This document shows, piece after piece, positions 35,859 through 46,581 of a DNA stretch of 46,581 nt. The translations under genes and the position numbers were made by a program. The DNA comes from DASZMX01 sp035551475. Its GTDB lineage: Bacteria; Verrucomicrobiota; Verrucomicrobiia; Limisphaerales; Palsa-1400. Under the pieces are notes generated by a model. That model saw nothing but the letters and a program-made list of their open reading frames with translations. It did no database searches and was not told where the DNA came from. The stretch spans positions 1 to 46,581 of the forward strand of contig DASZMX010000115.1 in assembly GCA_035551475.1 (NCBI GenBank), read 5' to 3'. Position 1 is the stretch's first letter, and every line of letters begins with the position of its first letter.

Positions 35859-38800
35859 ATCGTTCTTCTTGTCTGTCCTGTTCGTTTGCTCCGCGCACGC
35901 CAACACCAACGAAACACCGATCCTCCGTGGCAAGCTGCAAAGCGATCTCAATGGCGGCGGCAACAACGTAACCAACGTGACCGATGTGAAGGCATCTGGC
36001 ACCGTCACGGCGGCGCACCTGGTGGGGGAAGGCTCAGGCATCACGGGATTGTCGGGTGGACCTGGCGCCGTCTTCTTTGATCCGCTCAACACCGCGACCA
36101 ACGCGTCGAACCAGATCGTGCCCACCAACGGCCCTGGCTCGCAACTCGCCATCTTGGGGGCTGCGGCTACCAACTCTGACGTCACGACATCGAACGCACT
36201 CGCCGCTAAAATCATCGCTTCCACCAACACGCTTGCCGCCGGCGCGCTGGTTGGAACACTTCCGCAAGCAACGCTCCCCACCACCGTCATCACTAATCAG
36301 CAGGCTGCTCCACAATTCGGCGCGCCCTTCGCGGATTCAGTTTCGGTTGGATCCCCGGCCCCCGCGTCCGGGATGAAATTCCAGGTCTGGCTGGATGCGC
36401 CAACCATCGTGAGCAATTTCACGACGGCCAGCGTGCTAACGACGCCCCTCGGCGCCTATGGCCACGTGCAGGGCTACACGACGGACGGGACCAACCATTA
36501 CCTTTCGTACACGACCGCAATCTTCAAGATCGCAAATGACGCCGCGTGGTCGAACAAAACAGGCTTCACTCTCCTGGCTTCCAATACGACCGCGCAAGGC
36601 ACCACGATCAGCGGCATCGATCACTACGGGGGGTTGAAATATTACAGCGGCAAAATCTACGTCGCCGGCGAAATGTTCGTCGCCACCAATAATTTTTCCG
36701 GGCAGCAGATTTGCCTCTTCAATTCGTCCGACCTTTCGTTCTCCGCGTCTCACCCCGCCGTGGATGCCGGCATGGAAATTTCCGGACTCGCGATCGTGCC
36801 CGCGCAATCAGCCATCTATGTTACCTCGTTCACCAATTCGAGCGCCAACCCTGGCAGCTCACCTATTCGCATTTACGATCTGGCCACCTTTGCATACCGC
36901 GGCATATTCCCCGTCTCAATGCCGATCGATCTGGCGCAAGGCATCGCCTGGAGTGCGGCGCTAAATCGCTTCTACGTGTCGGCCAATATGGCGCCGTGGC
37001 AGCTCATCAAACTGGAGACCACTGGGCGGGCCGCCTTTGTTCCTGATCCCTCCAGCGTTGTGCTGACGGGCGTGGACGAAGGGTTGGACATCACGGCCTC
37101 GGGGCAGATTCGGATGGCTTACCAAAACACCATCACGGGATCGAACTACATCGTCTATCAAACCCTGACCGATCAAAGCGCGGTCTCAGTTGACACCAAT
37201 TCGGCGACGACCATCAACGGCAATACCACCATCAACGGCAATACCGTCATCACAGGCACGTCCCCGTTGGGCGACATTTCCAAGGTGCTGATCAAGATGG
37301 CCGGCATCTCCACATTTGGGGAACTCGGCAAGGATGGCACCTCTTTTTCAATGATTGACAATGCCGACTTTGCCAACAGCCCTGGATGGTTTTTTCACGA
37401 TACGAATTATTACGCGGAAGCGATTTTGCTCAATCGCCTGGTTGGTCAAGTCCAAGTGCGGGCTGCGCCCCCCTCCTTCGGGGCGCTCACCTGGGTTTCC
37501 CACATCCTCTTGGATTCCGCCAATAACTCGGATTGGGTTCTCAATTCCAAGATCGGCGCGACGGTGCAGGCGTTCTCTGCCGAACTTACAAAGCTGGCCA
37601 CCGACAATGGAGGCGATCTGACCAACCTCAATGTCCTGTTCGCTTACGGATCCCCCAATTCTAACGCGCTTTATGCCGCCATCGCGCCCTACCTGGGCGG
37701 AGGCAGCCAAAGCCCGTGGACTGGCCCCATCAACGGCAACGGTCAGACCCTTTCCAATGCCGTGCTTTTGGGCACCAATGGCTCTGCTCAGGGCTATTTC
37801 ATCAAGACCGGGGCAACGTCAGGCGCCCAAGTCGAGACCGTTGCCGCAGCGAACACGAACGCGATGCGCATTGACCTGCCGGCCAGCTACGTCGGCCCGT
37901 TGGTGTCGCAGATCGCCTCGAACGGAGCCCCGCTTTTCACCCAGGACGAATGGGGCAGCTCCTTCCAAGGCGGCACCAACACCGCCAATTACCAGAGGAC
38001 CACCAACGGTTATTGGTTCTGGGGCGACAACGCCAGCATCACAGTGGGTGGTGGAAATATCACGATTGCAGAGCCGACTGGCGCCACCGTTATTGGGGGA
38101 ACTGGCCATCTTGTCGCCAATACGGACATCACCACGCCAGGTCCGGTGACTGGCGGCACACTGTTGCCAACAAATTCTCAGAGCGGCGTGGGCGTCGGCG
38201 ATTACATGCAGGGCTACGATCCCTACACCTTCAACACCGGATGGATGGTGTTCAGCGTGATGCCCGGCGCCGCCACGGCGTTGGGCGGCTATGGTGAGAA
38301 TATGGGCTCAAGCGGCACAACCTTGGCTCTCCCTGCCACCAACGGGCTGCCTCGCGGCATACTGCAATCCAACAATCTCAATAACCCGTGCGGCGTATTC
38401 GCCGGAACAACCGCCCTCAACGCTCAAGACACCAACACTCAAATTTGGTCGGCCACATGGGCGCCGTTGGTTACGTCGAGCAACAACGTTTGGTTCGGCG
38501 TTGGGCCCGGCGTGCCCAGCAGCGCAACAGCTGTGGCGCCGTCCTCAACTTTTGGATTTCGTTTTTTTACCGGCACATCCTCCGCCGATTCTAAGTGGGT
38601 CTGCTATGCTAACGACGGTGTTAATACCCAGGCTGTCGCGTCCGCCCTCACCCCTTCTGGAAGCAATCTCGTCACGATGGTTCTGTCAAAGATTGGCACG
38701 AATGTTTCGTACTATCTCAACGGAACGCTGGTCGCTACACTAGGTTACAAGCCCGCCAATCCGACTCCTGTCGATTTCTTCATCAATAACCGCAGCGCTG

Positions 38801-38868
38801 ACGCCACGGCGGGAACCGGTCAGTTTTATTTCTGGCGCATGTATGGCCGGGTGGCTGTGAACCGATGA
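35845..38868 (+). CDS. Tail fibre / receptor-binding protein with signal-like N-terminus
   Basis: 1007 residues. The first 19 (MRTFKSFFLSVLFVCSAHA) look like a Sec signal peptide, odd for a virion protein. Then DLNGGGNNVTNVTDVKASGT with VTAAHLVGEGSGITGL, a fibre-like repeat; a region from about 170-400 that looks like a beta-propeller (HYLSYTTAIFKIANDAAWSN; IYVAGEMFVATNNFSGQQIC); a TINGNT repeat; helical middle; and a C-terminal lectin/laminin-G-like part (TFGFRFFTGTSSADSKWVCY to RVAVNR). No tail-fibre chaperone gene follows. It is the last prophage gene before the right end. Confidence 0.78.
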   Translation: MRTFKSFFLSVLFVCSAHANTNETPILRGKLQSDLNGGGNNVTNVTDVKASGTVTAAHLVGEGSGITGLSGGPGAVFFDPLNTATNASNQIVPTNGPGSQLAILGAAATNSDVTTSNALAAKIIASTNTLAAGALVGTLPQATLPTTVITNQQAAPQFGAPFADSVSVGSPAPASGMKFQVWLDAPTIVSNFTTASVLTTPLGAYGHVQGYTTDGTNHYLSYTTAIFKIANDAAWSNKTGFTLLASNTTAQGTTISGIDHYGGLKYYSGKIYVAGEMFVATNNFSGQQICLFNSSDLSFSASHPAVDAGMEISGLAIVPAQSAIYVTSFTNSSANPGSSPIRIYDLATFAYRGIFPVSMPIDLAQGIAWSAALNRFYVSANMAPWQLIKLETTGRAAFVPDPSSVVLTGVDEGLDITASGQIRMAYQNTITGSNYIVYQTLTDQSAVSVDTNSATTINGNTTINGNTVITGTSPLGDISKVLIKMAGISTFGELGKDGTSFSMIDNADFANSPGWFFHDTNYYAEAILLNRLVGQVQVRAAPPSFGALTWVSHILLDSANNSDWVLNSKIGATVQAFSAELTKLATDNGGDLTNLNVLFAYGSPNSNALYAAIAPYLGGGSQSPWTGPINGNGQTLSNAVLLGTNGSAQGYFIKTGATSGAQVETVAAANTNAMRIDLPASYVGPLVSQIASNGAPLFTQDEWGSSFQGGTNTANYQRTTNGYWFWGDNASITVGGGNITIAEPTGATVIGGTGHLVANTDITTPGPVTGGTLLPTNSQSGVGVGDYMQGYDPYTFNTGWMVFSVMPGAATALGGYGENMGSSGTTLALPATNGLPRGILQSNNLNNPCGVFAGTTALNAQDTNTQIWSATWAPLVTSSNNVWFGVGPGVPSSATAVAPSSTFGFRFFTGTSSADSKWVCYANDGVNTQAVASALTPSGSNLVTMVLSKIGTNVSYYLNGTLVATLGYKPANPTPVDFFINNRSADATAGTGQFYFWRMYGRVAVNR
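37210..37245 (+). repeat. Perfect 18-base tandem duplication in fibre gene
   Basis: ACCATCAACGGCAATACC is repeated twice back to back, encoding T-I-N-G-N-T twice. The exact copy suggests recent slippage or active variation in the fibre. Confidence 0.9.
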
Positions 38869-38907
38869 GCGCGCGCACCTTGCAACCGGTCTGCACGACC
38901 AATGCAG

Positions 38908-38978
38908 ACCCTTTTCCAAACTCGTTCAGCGTCCCGGATTTCCACCCTTTTCACGCCCCAGCGCGACCCTTTTCAAAC
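38908..38978. other. Candidate right-end transposase-binding sites
   Basis: ACCCTTTTC occurs three times (38908, 38944, 38966) within 67 bases directly after the last phage gene, each flanked by C/A-rich bases. Mu attR has three MuA-binding sites in similar space. This is the likely prophage right end; exact terminal bases cannot be fixed without the left end. Confidence 0.5.
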
Positions 38979-39026
38979 TTTTCGCCGGGTTCCGCTGCGG
39001 CAGCGGGGCCGGGCCCGAAGGGAACA

Positions 39027-39071
39027 GGATAACGCTTTTTGTTATCCCTGTAAAGGGATATAATAGGGATA
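39027..39071. repeat. Nested palindromes at the phage-host border
   Basis: GGATAAC (39027-39033) and GTTATCC (39041-39047) form a stem. TATCCCT (39043-39049) and AGGGATA (39054-39060) form an alternative stem. AGGGATA recurs at 39065-39071. A run of T lies in the first loop. It could act as a bidirectional terminator for the fibre gene and the convergent gene at 39074. Confidence 0.65.
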
Positions 39072-39073
39072 CA

Positions 39074-40159
39074 TCAAGGGAAGATGCAGGTCACAAATTT
39101 GGGCCAGTAAAGGGCGTCGGTTTTAAAGAGGTCGCTGAAATTGGTGGAATTGTCAGCGTAGGTGAGAACGAGTTCGCGCGGGCCGCTGAGTTCGGGATGC
39201 GCTTTGCCGGCGTAACAGAAAACGGATGAGGTCGTCTCCGCGCACTGATAAATGGTTTGCGGCGCGCTCCAGGGGCCGCTCGGCGTGGCGGCCGTGCGCA
39301 GATTGATGCGAGGCGACAGATCGTTCATGTAAATCATGACGAATTTTTTCAAGGCCGGCTGCCAGGAAACGGAGCCTTCGGGCGGAGCTTCCTCGCAAAT
39401 GGGTGTGCCGCGGCGAAAATCGGGCTGCCACTCGTCCACTGCGAGAAACCGCCAGGTGGAAAGCTGGCCGAGCTTGCCCAGGGGCGCGCGGGCGATCACG
39501 GTGGCCACACGCTTGCCGGCGCGATTGACCGAGCCGTAGATATACGTGAAATCGCCGTAATTGAGCGCGGCCCAGCCGAATTGACGCTGCACCGTGGAGG
39601 CGCCATCGCTGAACGGCAGATCAACCGCCCTGGTTTTCCATTGTGGCGGAGGATCATCAGGATTGGTGACAGTGACAAGGCTGATGCCGGAGACATCGAA
39701 GCCCCACACTGAATCCGGCTTGGTGGCGTGGACGCGCGACATGAACAACTGCAAGGCCCACCGCTCTCGCACACCGGCCAGCGGCCAGAGATAACCGGCG
39801 CCATCAGCCGGCTGGAACAGCGCCTCGGCCTTGCCCGCGGCGTTCGTGCCATGGAAAAAATCCGGCGCCTGTCCACGCCTTTGCAGCGCGACCGCGTTGT
39901 GAATCATCGTGGCATTGACCCGCTGCCCCGCGCGCACCTCCCCAATAATCGAATCGCCAAAAAGCCAGAGGGTTGTGTCCGGTCGCAGCGTCAGCGAATA
40001 AGCCGCATCCCCGCCAATCCAACCATTCGTCGTACGAAACAAGCCATTCAGCTCTGGAGCCGCATGAACGCTCACCGCCACATCCACGGCCCCCGCCGGG
40101 CGTAACCCACCCAGGCTCAATAGTATCAAACAAAATAGTATTCGCAATATGCGGCGCAT
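39074..40159 (-). CDS. Secreted DUF4185-like protein (host)
   Basis: From ATG 40159 it has 361 residues: signal peptide MRRILRILFCLILLSLGG with cleavage near PAGA, then GWIGGDAAYSLTLRPDTTLW with LFGDSIIGEV, the hallmark of DUF4185 beta-propeller proteins (G-G-D-x-x-x-S-x-x-L, W-L-F-G-D-S). Further blades: ERWALQLFMSRVHATKPDSV, GDFTYIYGSVNRAGKRVATV, WQPALKKFVMIYMNDLSPRI, PRELVLTYADNSTNFSDLF. It is probably periplasmic or surface-bound and may bind or cut a carbohydrate. A TTG at 40198 would add 13 residues before the signal, so I prefer the ATG. The first host gene outside the prophage; convergent with the fibre gene. Confidence 0.8.
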   Translation of the reverse strand: MRRILRILFCLILLSLGGLRPAGAVDVAVSVHAAPELNGLFRTTNGWIGGDAAYSLTLRPDTTLWLFGDSIIGEVRAGQRVNATMIHNAVALQRRGQAPDFFHGTNAAGKAEALFQPADGAGYLWPLAGVRERWALQLFMSRVHATKPDSVWGFDVSGISLVTVTNPDDPPPQWKTRAVDLPFSDGASTVQRQFGWAALNYGDFTYIYGSVNRAGKRVATVIARAPLGKLGQLSTWRFLAVDEWQPDFRRGTPICEEAPPEGSVSWQPALKKFVMIYMNDLSPRINLRTAATPSGPWSAPQTIYQCAETTSSVFCYAGKAHPELSGPRELVLTYADNSTNFSDLFKTDALYWPKFVTCIFP

Positions 40160-40246
40160 GCGCGTGAGGGATGGTAGGGCAGCGGTGCGCATTCTCAAAC
40201 TTTTCCCGCTTCTATCGCGCCTTGAGGACGCCCCAAGGAATTGAAT

Positions 40247-40456
40247 TTACTTCATGGTGGGAAGCGGGAAACCACATTGCGCCCGCACTTCCAAACACAG
40301 GGCAATGGCTTCTCGGATATTCTTGACGGCTTCCGTTTTTGTCACCCCTTGACTGACGCAACCGGGAAGCGCCGGACATTCAGCAACCCAAACACCGTCC
40401 TCGTCGCGGTTAATTGTAATGGAAAGCTGCGAATTAATATCGACGAGGATGTTCAC
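40247..40456 (-). CDS. HicB-like antitoxin-type protein (69 aa)
   Basis: From a GTG at 40456 (GTGA overlap with the AbrB-like gene). LSITINRDEDGVWVAECPAL, then PGCVSQGVTKTEAVKNIREA and IALCLEVRA is the HicB fold (RNase H-like partial domain) with D-G-x-W-V-A-x-x-P-x-L-P-G-C-x-S-x-G-x-T. HicB normally blocks the HicA mRNA-cleaving toxin; HicA is usually just upstream and is not found here. The C-terminus lacks a DNA-binding part. It may be a solitary regulator or orphan antitoxin. Confidence 0.83.
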   Translation of the reverse strand: MNILVDINSQLSITINRDEDGVWVAECPALPGCVSQGVTKTEAVKNIREAIALCLEVRAQCGFPLPTMK

Positions 40457-40701
40457 TTGACGAGCATGGCATACCGCTTCGGCGCCGGCATAGCAACGGG
40501 ACATTGCGCGAAGAGTTTCCGCAAACCCACCGCGCCTCGGCGTCTGGCGGCATTTGGCGTCAATACGATGCTGTTTTTGCCATCGTTCAGCGGGCGCACT
40601 TCGACCGTTCCGCCTCTTGTCAGCCCGGACATACGCAGCCACCATTTCGGCATAGCGCATCGTCCCACGTTCGAGATTGTTATTGTGCCCAAATCCTTCA
40701 T
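40453..40701 (-). CDS. AbrB/MazE-like protein (82 aa)
   Basis: From ATG 40701: TITISNVGRCAMPKWWLRMS, then GLTRGGTVEVRPLNDGKNSI. This is the swapped-hairpin AbrB pattern (T-x-x-x-G-R-x-x-x-P-x-x-x-R-x-x-G-x-x-x-G-x-x-V). After a basic joint the tail is KLFAQCPVAMPAPKRYAML. Such proteins bind DNA as dimers and usually regulate a toxin-antitoxin pair. It overlaps the HicB-like gene by four bases, so the two form an operon. A pair made of two antitoxin-type proteins is odd. Confidence 0.72.
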   Translation of the reverse strand: MKDLGTITISNVGRCAMPKWWLRMSGLTRGGTVEVRPLNDGKNSIVLTPNAARRRGAVGLRKLFAQCPVAMPAPKRYAMLVK

Positions 40702-40866
40702 GTAGCAAGGATTTCGCAAAGTCCGGCATTTGTCACTCCTCGATTATTCGGGTTCGTACCTGTTCAAGTTTAGACTTTAAGCTGCTTCGCTATTGCCAAT
40801 TGATCTAGCTGCTTGTCACTTGGACGAAGTCGTTGACAGGGCCAAACGGAGAGAACACCATGGGGT

Positions 40867-41478
40867 ATGACCCTAAACTGGCCATCTGTGGTGCTTCTCC
40901 TAGGTCTAGCAGCACTTTTTTTGTTTCGGTCGGCTTTGGATAGCCTCTTGCATCGGATTAACCGAGTAAGAGTTCTTGGTCATTCGCTGGCAGCAACTCC
41001 AGAACAAACGTCTCAAGGTTTTGACAATTCCTCGACTAAGACGGACCAATTGATGGACTTGTTGAATAGCAAGGTTCTTCGCGATGTCGAGGAGTCTATA
41101 AAAAAGCATATTCAGAACGAAGGGCCTTCGAAGGCCGAGGAACAGGTCAAGATTTTAATTCGTCATTTGGCGTCAAGTCAACTTTCGGCGAAGTTCGAAA
41201 GGATTGGCGGTCAAATATTTGGATCACAGCTCGCAATTTTAATCCGAGCAAACTCGTCCCCGATAACCGAGGACCAAGCACGCAACTTTTACGATGATGC
41301 TGTCAGAAAATTTCCGACGACGTTTGTCAACTACACTTTTGAGCAGTACCTTTCTTACATGGTAACCTCAGGCCTCTTGGCGAAGGGTGAAAAAGGCATT
41401 TTCAACGCCACAGAGCTTAGTCGAGAATTTATGTCGTACCTGGTTAGGTGCGGGCTAACGCACGAGCGTGGTAATTGA
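40867..41478 (+). CDS. Membrane-anchored unknown protein (203 aa)
   Basis: One N-terminal helix (VVLLLGLAALFLFRSALDSL) anchors a soluble cytosolic part with helical stretches (TDQLMDLLNSKVLRDVEESI; AEEQVKILIRHLASSQLSAK), then ARNFYDDAVRKFPTTFVNYT, FEQYLSYMVTSGLLAKGEKG and IFNATELSREFMSYLVRCG, which resembles a winged helix. Codon and base composition are less GC-rich than nrdJ or the phage genes. No family is recognised. It lies next to the opposite-strand unknown gene at 41543, with 64 bases between stops; both may be accessory. Confidence 0.72.
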   Translation: MTLNWPSVVLLLGLAALFLFRSALDSLLHRINRVRVLGHSLAATPEQTSQGFDNSSTKTDQLMDLLNSKVLRDVEESIKKHIQNEGPSKAEEQVKILIRHLASSQLSAKFERIGGQIFGSQLAILIRANSSPITEDQARNFYDDAVRKFPTTFVNYTFEQYLSYMVTSGLLAKGEKGIFNATELSREFMSYLVRCGLTHERGN

Positions 41479-41542
41479 CTCGTTTTCTGGTTTTTCCAGG
41501 CGCGAGAGCGATTTTTTCGATATTTTCGCTTTGGTAAGCGCG

Positions 41543-42364
41543 TCAGATCCCGTTGTTCAGGATGATACCATGCCCTGCGCTACCTGATGGTGGCGGCGCA
41601 ACTCCTGAAAGTGACAGCGGAGGGATCGTTTCTGAATTCGCTCGATCGGTAGGTTTTCCAATTTGTGCGAGAGGCTGCGGCCAAACGATCGGTTCCCACC
41701 CTAAGGACCTCGGAAGAACTTTTCGTAATTCAGAAATGCAGCGATCCAGCCTAACCTCAAGCTCCCGCAATGTATCGGATACCGTTTTAGCGAGAAATTC
41801 GTATTCGTCTCCTCGAAGGTCGGCCCACTGTTTTTTGTCGTTCCATTGTCTTTCGCCTTTACCGAGGGGCGGAACGCAAAGAATTGAGCAGACCCATTTC
41901 AATGGAATCTTCGGACCATGCAGTGCGATGTGTCTTTCCTCCCAAAATTGGGCGAAGGGGCGCAGCAATTCTGAGCTCTTGATCTCACCGCGCTCGCTTA
42001 TTTTCTTCACCATGTCGTAGATCCTACCTAAATGTGCGTGAAATGCCATCCACTGATTTAAGTTCCTCGTATAAGTGTCGAAGCTATCTATTTGCTCCAG
42101 ATTGATCAATGATTGCTCAATATTCCAACTCAGCACTAAGCTTTCGAGAATAGTATAGAGTTTTTGCCAATACTCGCCTCGTGACTTCGATTCCTCATCG
42201 CTCGCGCCCGACATTGGCAAAGCATTTGCGTGGCCGTCGTTACCGATATACTCCGCCCAAAGGAGCACATACCCGGGAAGTCTTTCGCCGATCTGATCAG
42301 CGCAATGATGCTCGATAAGATCGCCGTTGGATCTCAGTTTTTCAATCGCATCAGCCAGCGACAT
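41543..42364 (-). CDS. Unknown soluble helical protein (273 aa)
   Basis: ATG at 42364. It is helical: SLADAIEKLRSNGDLIEHHC, GYVLLWAEYIGNDGHANALP, QKLYTILESLVLSWNIEQSL, IDSFDTYTRNLNQWMAFHAH. A later WEERHIALHGPKIPLKWVCS carries R-H-x-x-L-H-G, similar to HEPN or hypothetical two-helix folds in which R-x-x-x-x-H is catalytic, though here the order is RHIALH. The tail is Pro/Ser/Gly-rich. Composition is low in GC. Function is unknown; I note the RHIALH motif only as a hint. Confidence 0.7.
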   Translation of the reverse strand: MSLADAIEKLRSNGDLIEHHCADQIGERLPGYVLLWAEYIGNDGHANALPMSGASDEESKSRGEYWQKLYTILESLVLSWNIEQSLINLEQIDSFDTYTRNLNQWMAFHAHLGRIYDMVKKISERGEIKSSELLRPFAQFWEERHIALHGPKIPLKWVCSILCVPPLGKGERQWNDKKQWADLRGDEYEFLAKTVSDTLRELEVRLDRCISELRKVLPRSLGWEPIVWPQPLAQIGKPTDRANSETIPPLSLSGVAPPPSGSAGHGIILNNGI

Positions 42365-42385
42365 AGTTGGTGTTTCCTAATATGA

Positions 42386-45457
<3,072 letters not shown>

Positions 45458-45490
45458 GGTCGAACCTTTGCTTAAAACTTGTTTTTTGTA

Positions 45491-45617
45491 CACTCGCTTG
45501 CCTTCGCGTGGGAGGCAACCAGTAAGCTCCCCGGCCTCGTGACTGGGAGCGTTGCCCGCCACAAAGACCCATTCGGTTGGGAGTCGAGTGAGAAGCTACC
45601 ACCATATGTAGTGGTGG
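45491..45617 (-). ncRNA. Structured leader upstream of nrdJ
   Basis: The interval 45458-45806 holds no gene. On the minus strand, CACTCG/CGAGTG (45585-45590 with 45491-45496) closes a domain. Inside are CCCA/TGGG (45568-45571, 45578-45581) and a long stem GGCAAC-GCTCCC with GGGAGC-GTTGCC (45514-45531 with 45545-45556, six-base bulge). GCCT/AGGC (45500-45503, 45513-45516) competes with that stem. A hairpin CCACCA/TGGTGG lies at 45599-45617. It does not show the B12-riboswitch boxes. An nrdJ RNA motif has been described for such genes; whether this is it I cannot tell. Confidence 0.5.
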
Positions 45618-45621
45618 CAAG

Positions 45622-45639
45622 ACTTTTTTGAAAAAAAGT
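45622..45639. repeat. A/T palindrome between nrdJ leader and corA
   Basis: ACTTTTTTGAAAAAAAGT pairs over eight bases around a GA loop. It may be part of the promoter region for the divergent genes, or a bent-DNA element. Confidence 0.5.
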
Positions 45640-45717
45640 GATTTTGCGAGGGAAGGGCGAAAATGAGGGGGAAAATGGATGGTTTGGCATGGATTTTGAG
45701 GGGGCGGAAAACCCGGG

Positions 45718-45752
45718 TTTTTTAACAGGAGGAAGCAGAGGTAAGAGAGGGA
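45718..45752. repeat. Dispersed palindrome family, single arm in host DNA
   Basis: TTTTTAACAGGAGGAAGCAG, then AGGTAAGAGAGGG, is the left-arm consensus. It shows that the repeat belongs to the host genome as well as to the prophage. No right arm is found nearby. Confidence 0.75.
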
Positions 45753-45806
45753 GAAGGGAAAAATGGTTGGCGAAGGGAGGTAATCGCGTATGGTGGCGGC
45801 GAGCCT

Positions 45807-46581
45807 ATGATTCGGTCGTTTATATTCAATGCGCAGGGGCAGTTGGCGGGCAAGCCGGCGGATGCTTCGCAGATCGCAGCGGTGTTGGCGGATCCGGCGC
45901 GGTTTATTTGGATCGACTTGGAAAAGCCGCCGGAAAAGGACGCGCGGGCGCTGTTGGAGGGCGTGTTCCATTTTCACCCGATTTCGGTGGAGGATTGCAT
46001 CATGGTGAGCCCGTCGCCGAAGGTGGATGATTACACGCCGGGGCCGGACGATAAATTTGCGCCGTATATTTTCATGGTGATGCACGCGGTGGATTACAAC
46101 CGGCGCGATGGGAAATTTGCCACGAGCGAGCTGAATTTCTTTTTGGGGAAAAATTACCTGGTGACGTATCACGATGTGCCGTTGCGGACGATTGCGACGC
46201 TGGAGGCGCGGGTGGAGAAGGAAGCGGGGCGGCTGGCGCACGGGCCGGACCGGCTGGCGCACCTTCTGCTTGACACTTTGGTGGAGAATTACAAGCCGGC
46301 GCTGGATGAATTGTCGCAGGAGATTTCCGAGTTGGAGCAAAGCGCCTTGCACGCGCCGCCGCGGAATATGCTGGACCAATTGCTGGGGTTGAAAAAAGAG
46401 GTGCGCAATCTGTGCCGCGTGATCGGGCCGCAAAGCGACGTGCTGGCGCGGTTGGCGACGGGGGAATTCAAGCTGATCCGGCCGAAGCTGCTGCCGTATT
46501 TTCGCAATGTGCGCGATGACTTGACGCACATCGGCCAGACCGCGCAGGGCTACGTGGAATCGTTGACGGGAATTTTGCAGG
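45807..46581 (+). CDS. corA: CorA-family Mg2+/metal transporter, N-terminal part
   Basis: An open frame from ATG 45807 to the window end (258 codons, no stop yet). MIRSFIFNAQGQLAGKPADA, WIDLEKPPEKDARALLEGVF with FHFHPISVEDCIM, YIFMVMHAVDYNRRDG, TSELNFFLGKNYLVTYHDVP and LDTLVENYKPALDELSQEIS followed by EQSALH are the cytosolic funnel of CorA. The two membrane helices and the GMN motif would lie beyond the edge. CorA pentamers carry Mg2+ or Co2+ by membrane potential. A GGGAGG lies about 26 bases upstream of the start. It is divergent from nrdJ. Confidence 0.9.
   Translation, partial: MIRSFIFNAQGQLAGKPADASQIAAVLADPARFIWIDLEKPPEKDARALLEGVFHFHPISVEDCIMVSPSPKVDDYTPGPDDKFAPYIFMVMHAVDYNRRDGKFATSELNFFLGKNYLVTYHDVPLRTIATLEARVEKEAGRLAHGPDRLAHLLLDTLVENYKPALDELSQEISELEQSALHAPPRNMLDQLLGLKKEVRNLCRVIGPQSDVLARLATGEFKLIRPKLLPYFRNVRDDLTHIGQTAQGYVESLTGILQ

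Noticed and set aside
45458..45806. Standard cobalamin riboswitch before nrdJ
   Set aside because: The conserved GCCACTG and B12-box sequences are not found on the transcribed strand.

Overview
The window holds most of a Mu-like transposable prophage (about 1 to 39,000, its left end off the edge) followed by bacterial chromosome (about 39,070 to 46,581). DNA is GC-rich with tightly overlapping genes. The flank carries a B12-dependent ribonucleotide reductase (nrdJ), a CorA-type transporter, a DUF4185-like secreted protein and an AbrB/HicB-like pair. Many genes lack a clear Shine-Dalgarno, and the host looks like a Gram-negative with outer-membrane lipoproteins. Verrucomicrobiota or a relative is my best guess, from style rather than from a marker gene.

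Left part (1-8,569, minus strand) is one early operon, nearly every gene starting in the stop codon of the one before it (ATGA, GTGA or TTGA). In order of transcription: a small HTH protein, several unknown small proteins, a ParB-like protein, the MuA-like transposase, the MuB-like ATPase, a MazG-like pyrophosphohydrolase, small proteins, a Gam-like DNA-end protector, and a gene running off the edge. A leftward promoter at 8596-8624 has GTTAAY operator motifs inside its spacer. The repressor gene (8652) is divergent from it.

Middle part (9,000-14,500) is accessory: a BamE-like membrane protein, two possible minus-strand genes, a lower-GC cassette ending in an HNH nuclease (10.1-11.7 kb), a strongly folded non-coding region (11,945-12,097), lipoproteins and a class 3 lipase where lysis genes would be expected. 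Right part (13,928-38,868, plus strand) is the virion: Mu-type packaging and head genes (gp25/26/27-like, terminase, portal, protease, capsid), then a lambda/GTA-type non-contractile tail (tail tube paralogues, frameshifted assembly chaperone, tape measure, BR0599-type hub, NlpC/P60 peptidase, central tail proteins, fibre). This combination resembles the B3/D3112 type of transposable siphophage, but the early operon points the opposite way to the late genes.

The most unusual feature is a family of imperfect palindromes (arm core close to ACAGGAGGCAGCAGAGGCAG). It occurs about ten times, in both prophage and host DNA, often inside genes. The arms are open in every reading frame. They supply protein segments that include the hydrophobic part of a lipoprotein signal and a membrane helix, much like the palindromic coding elements of Rickettsia.
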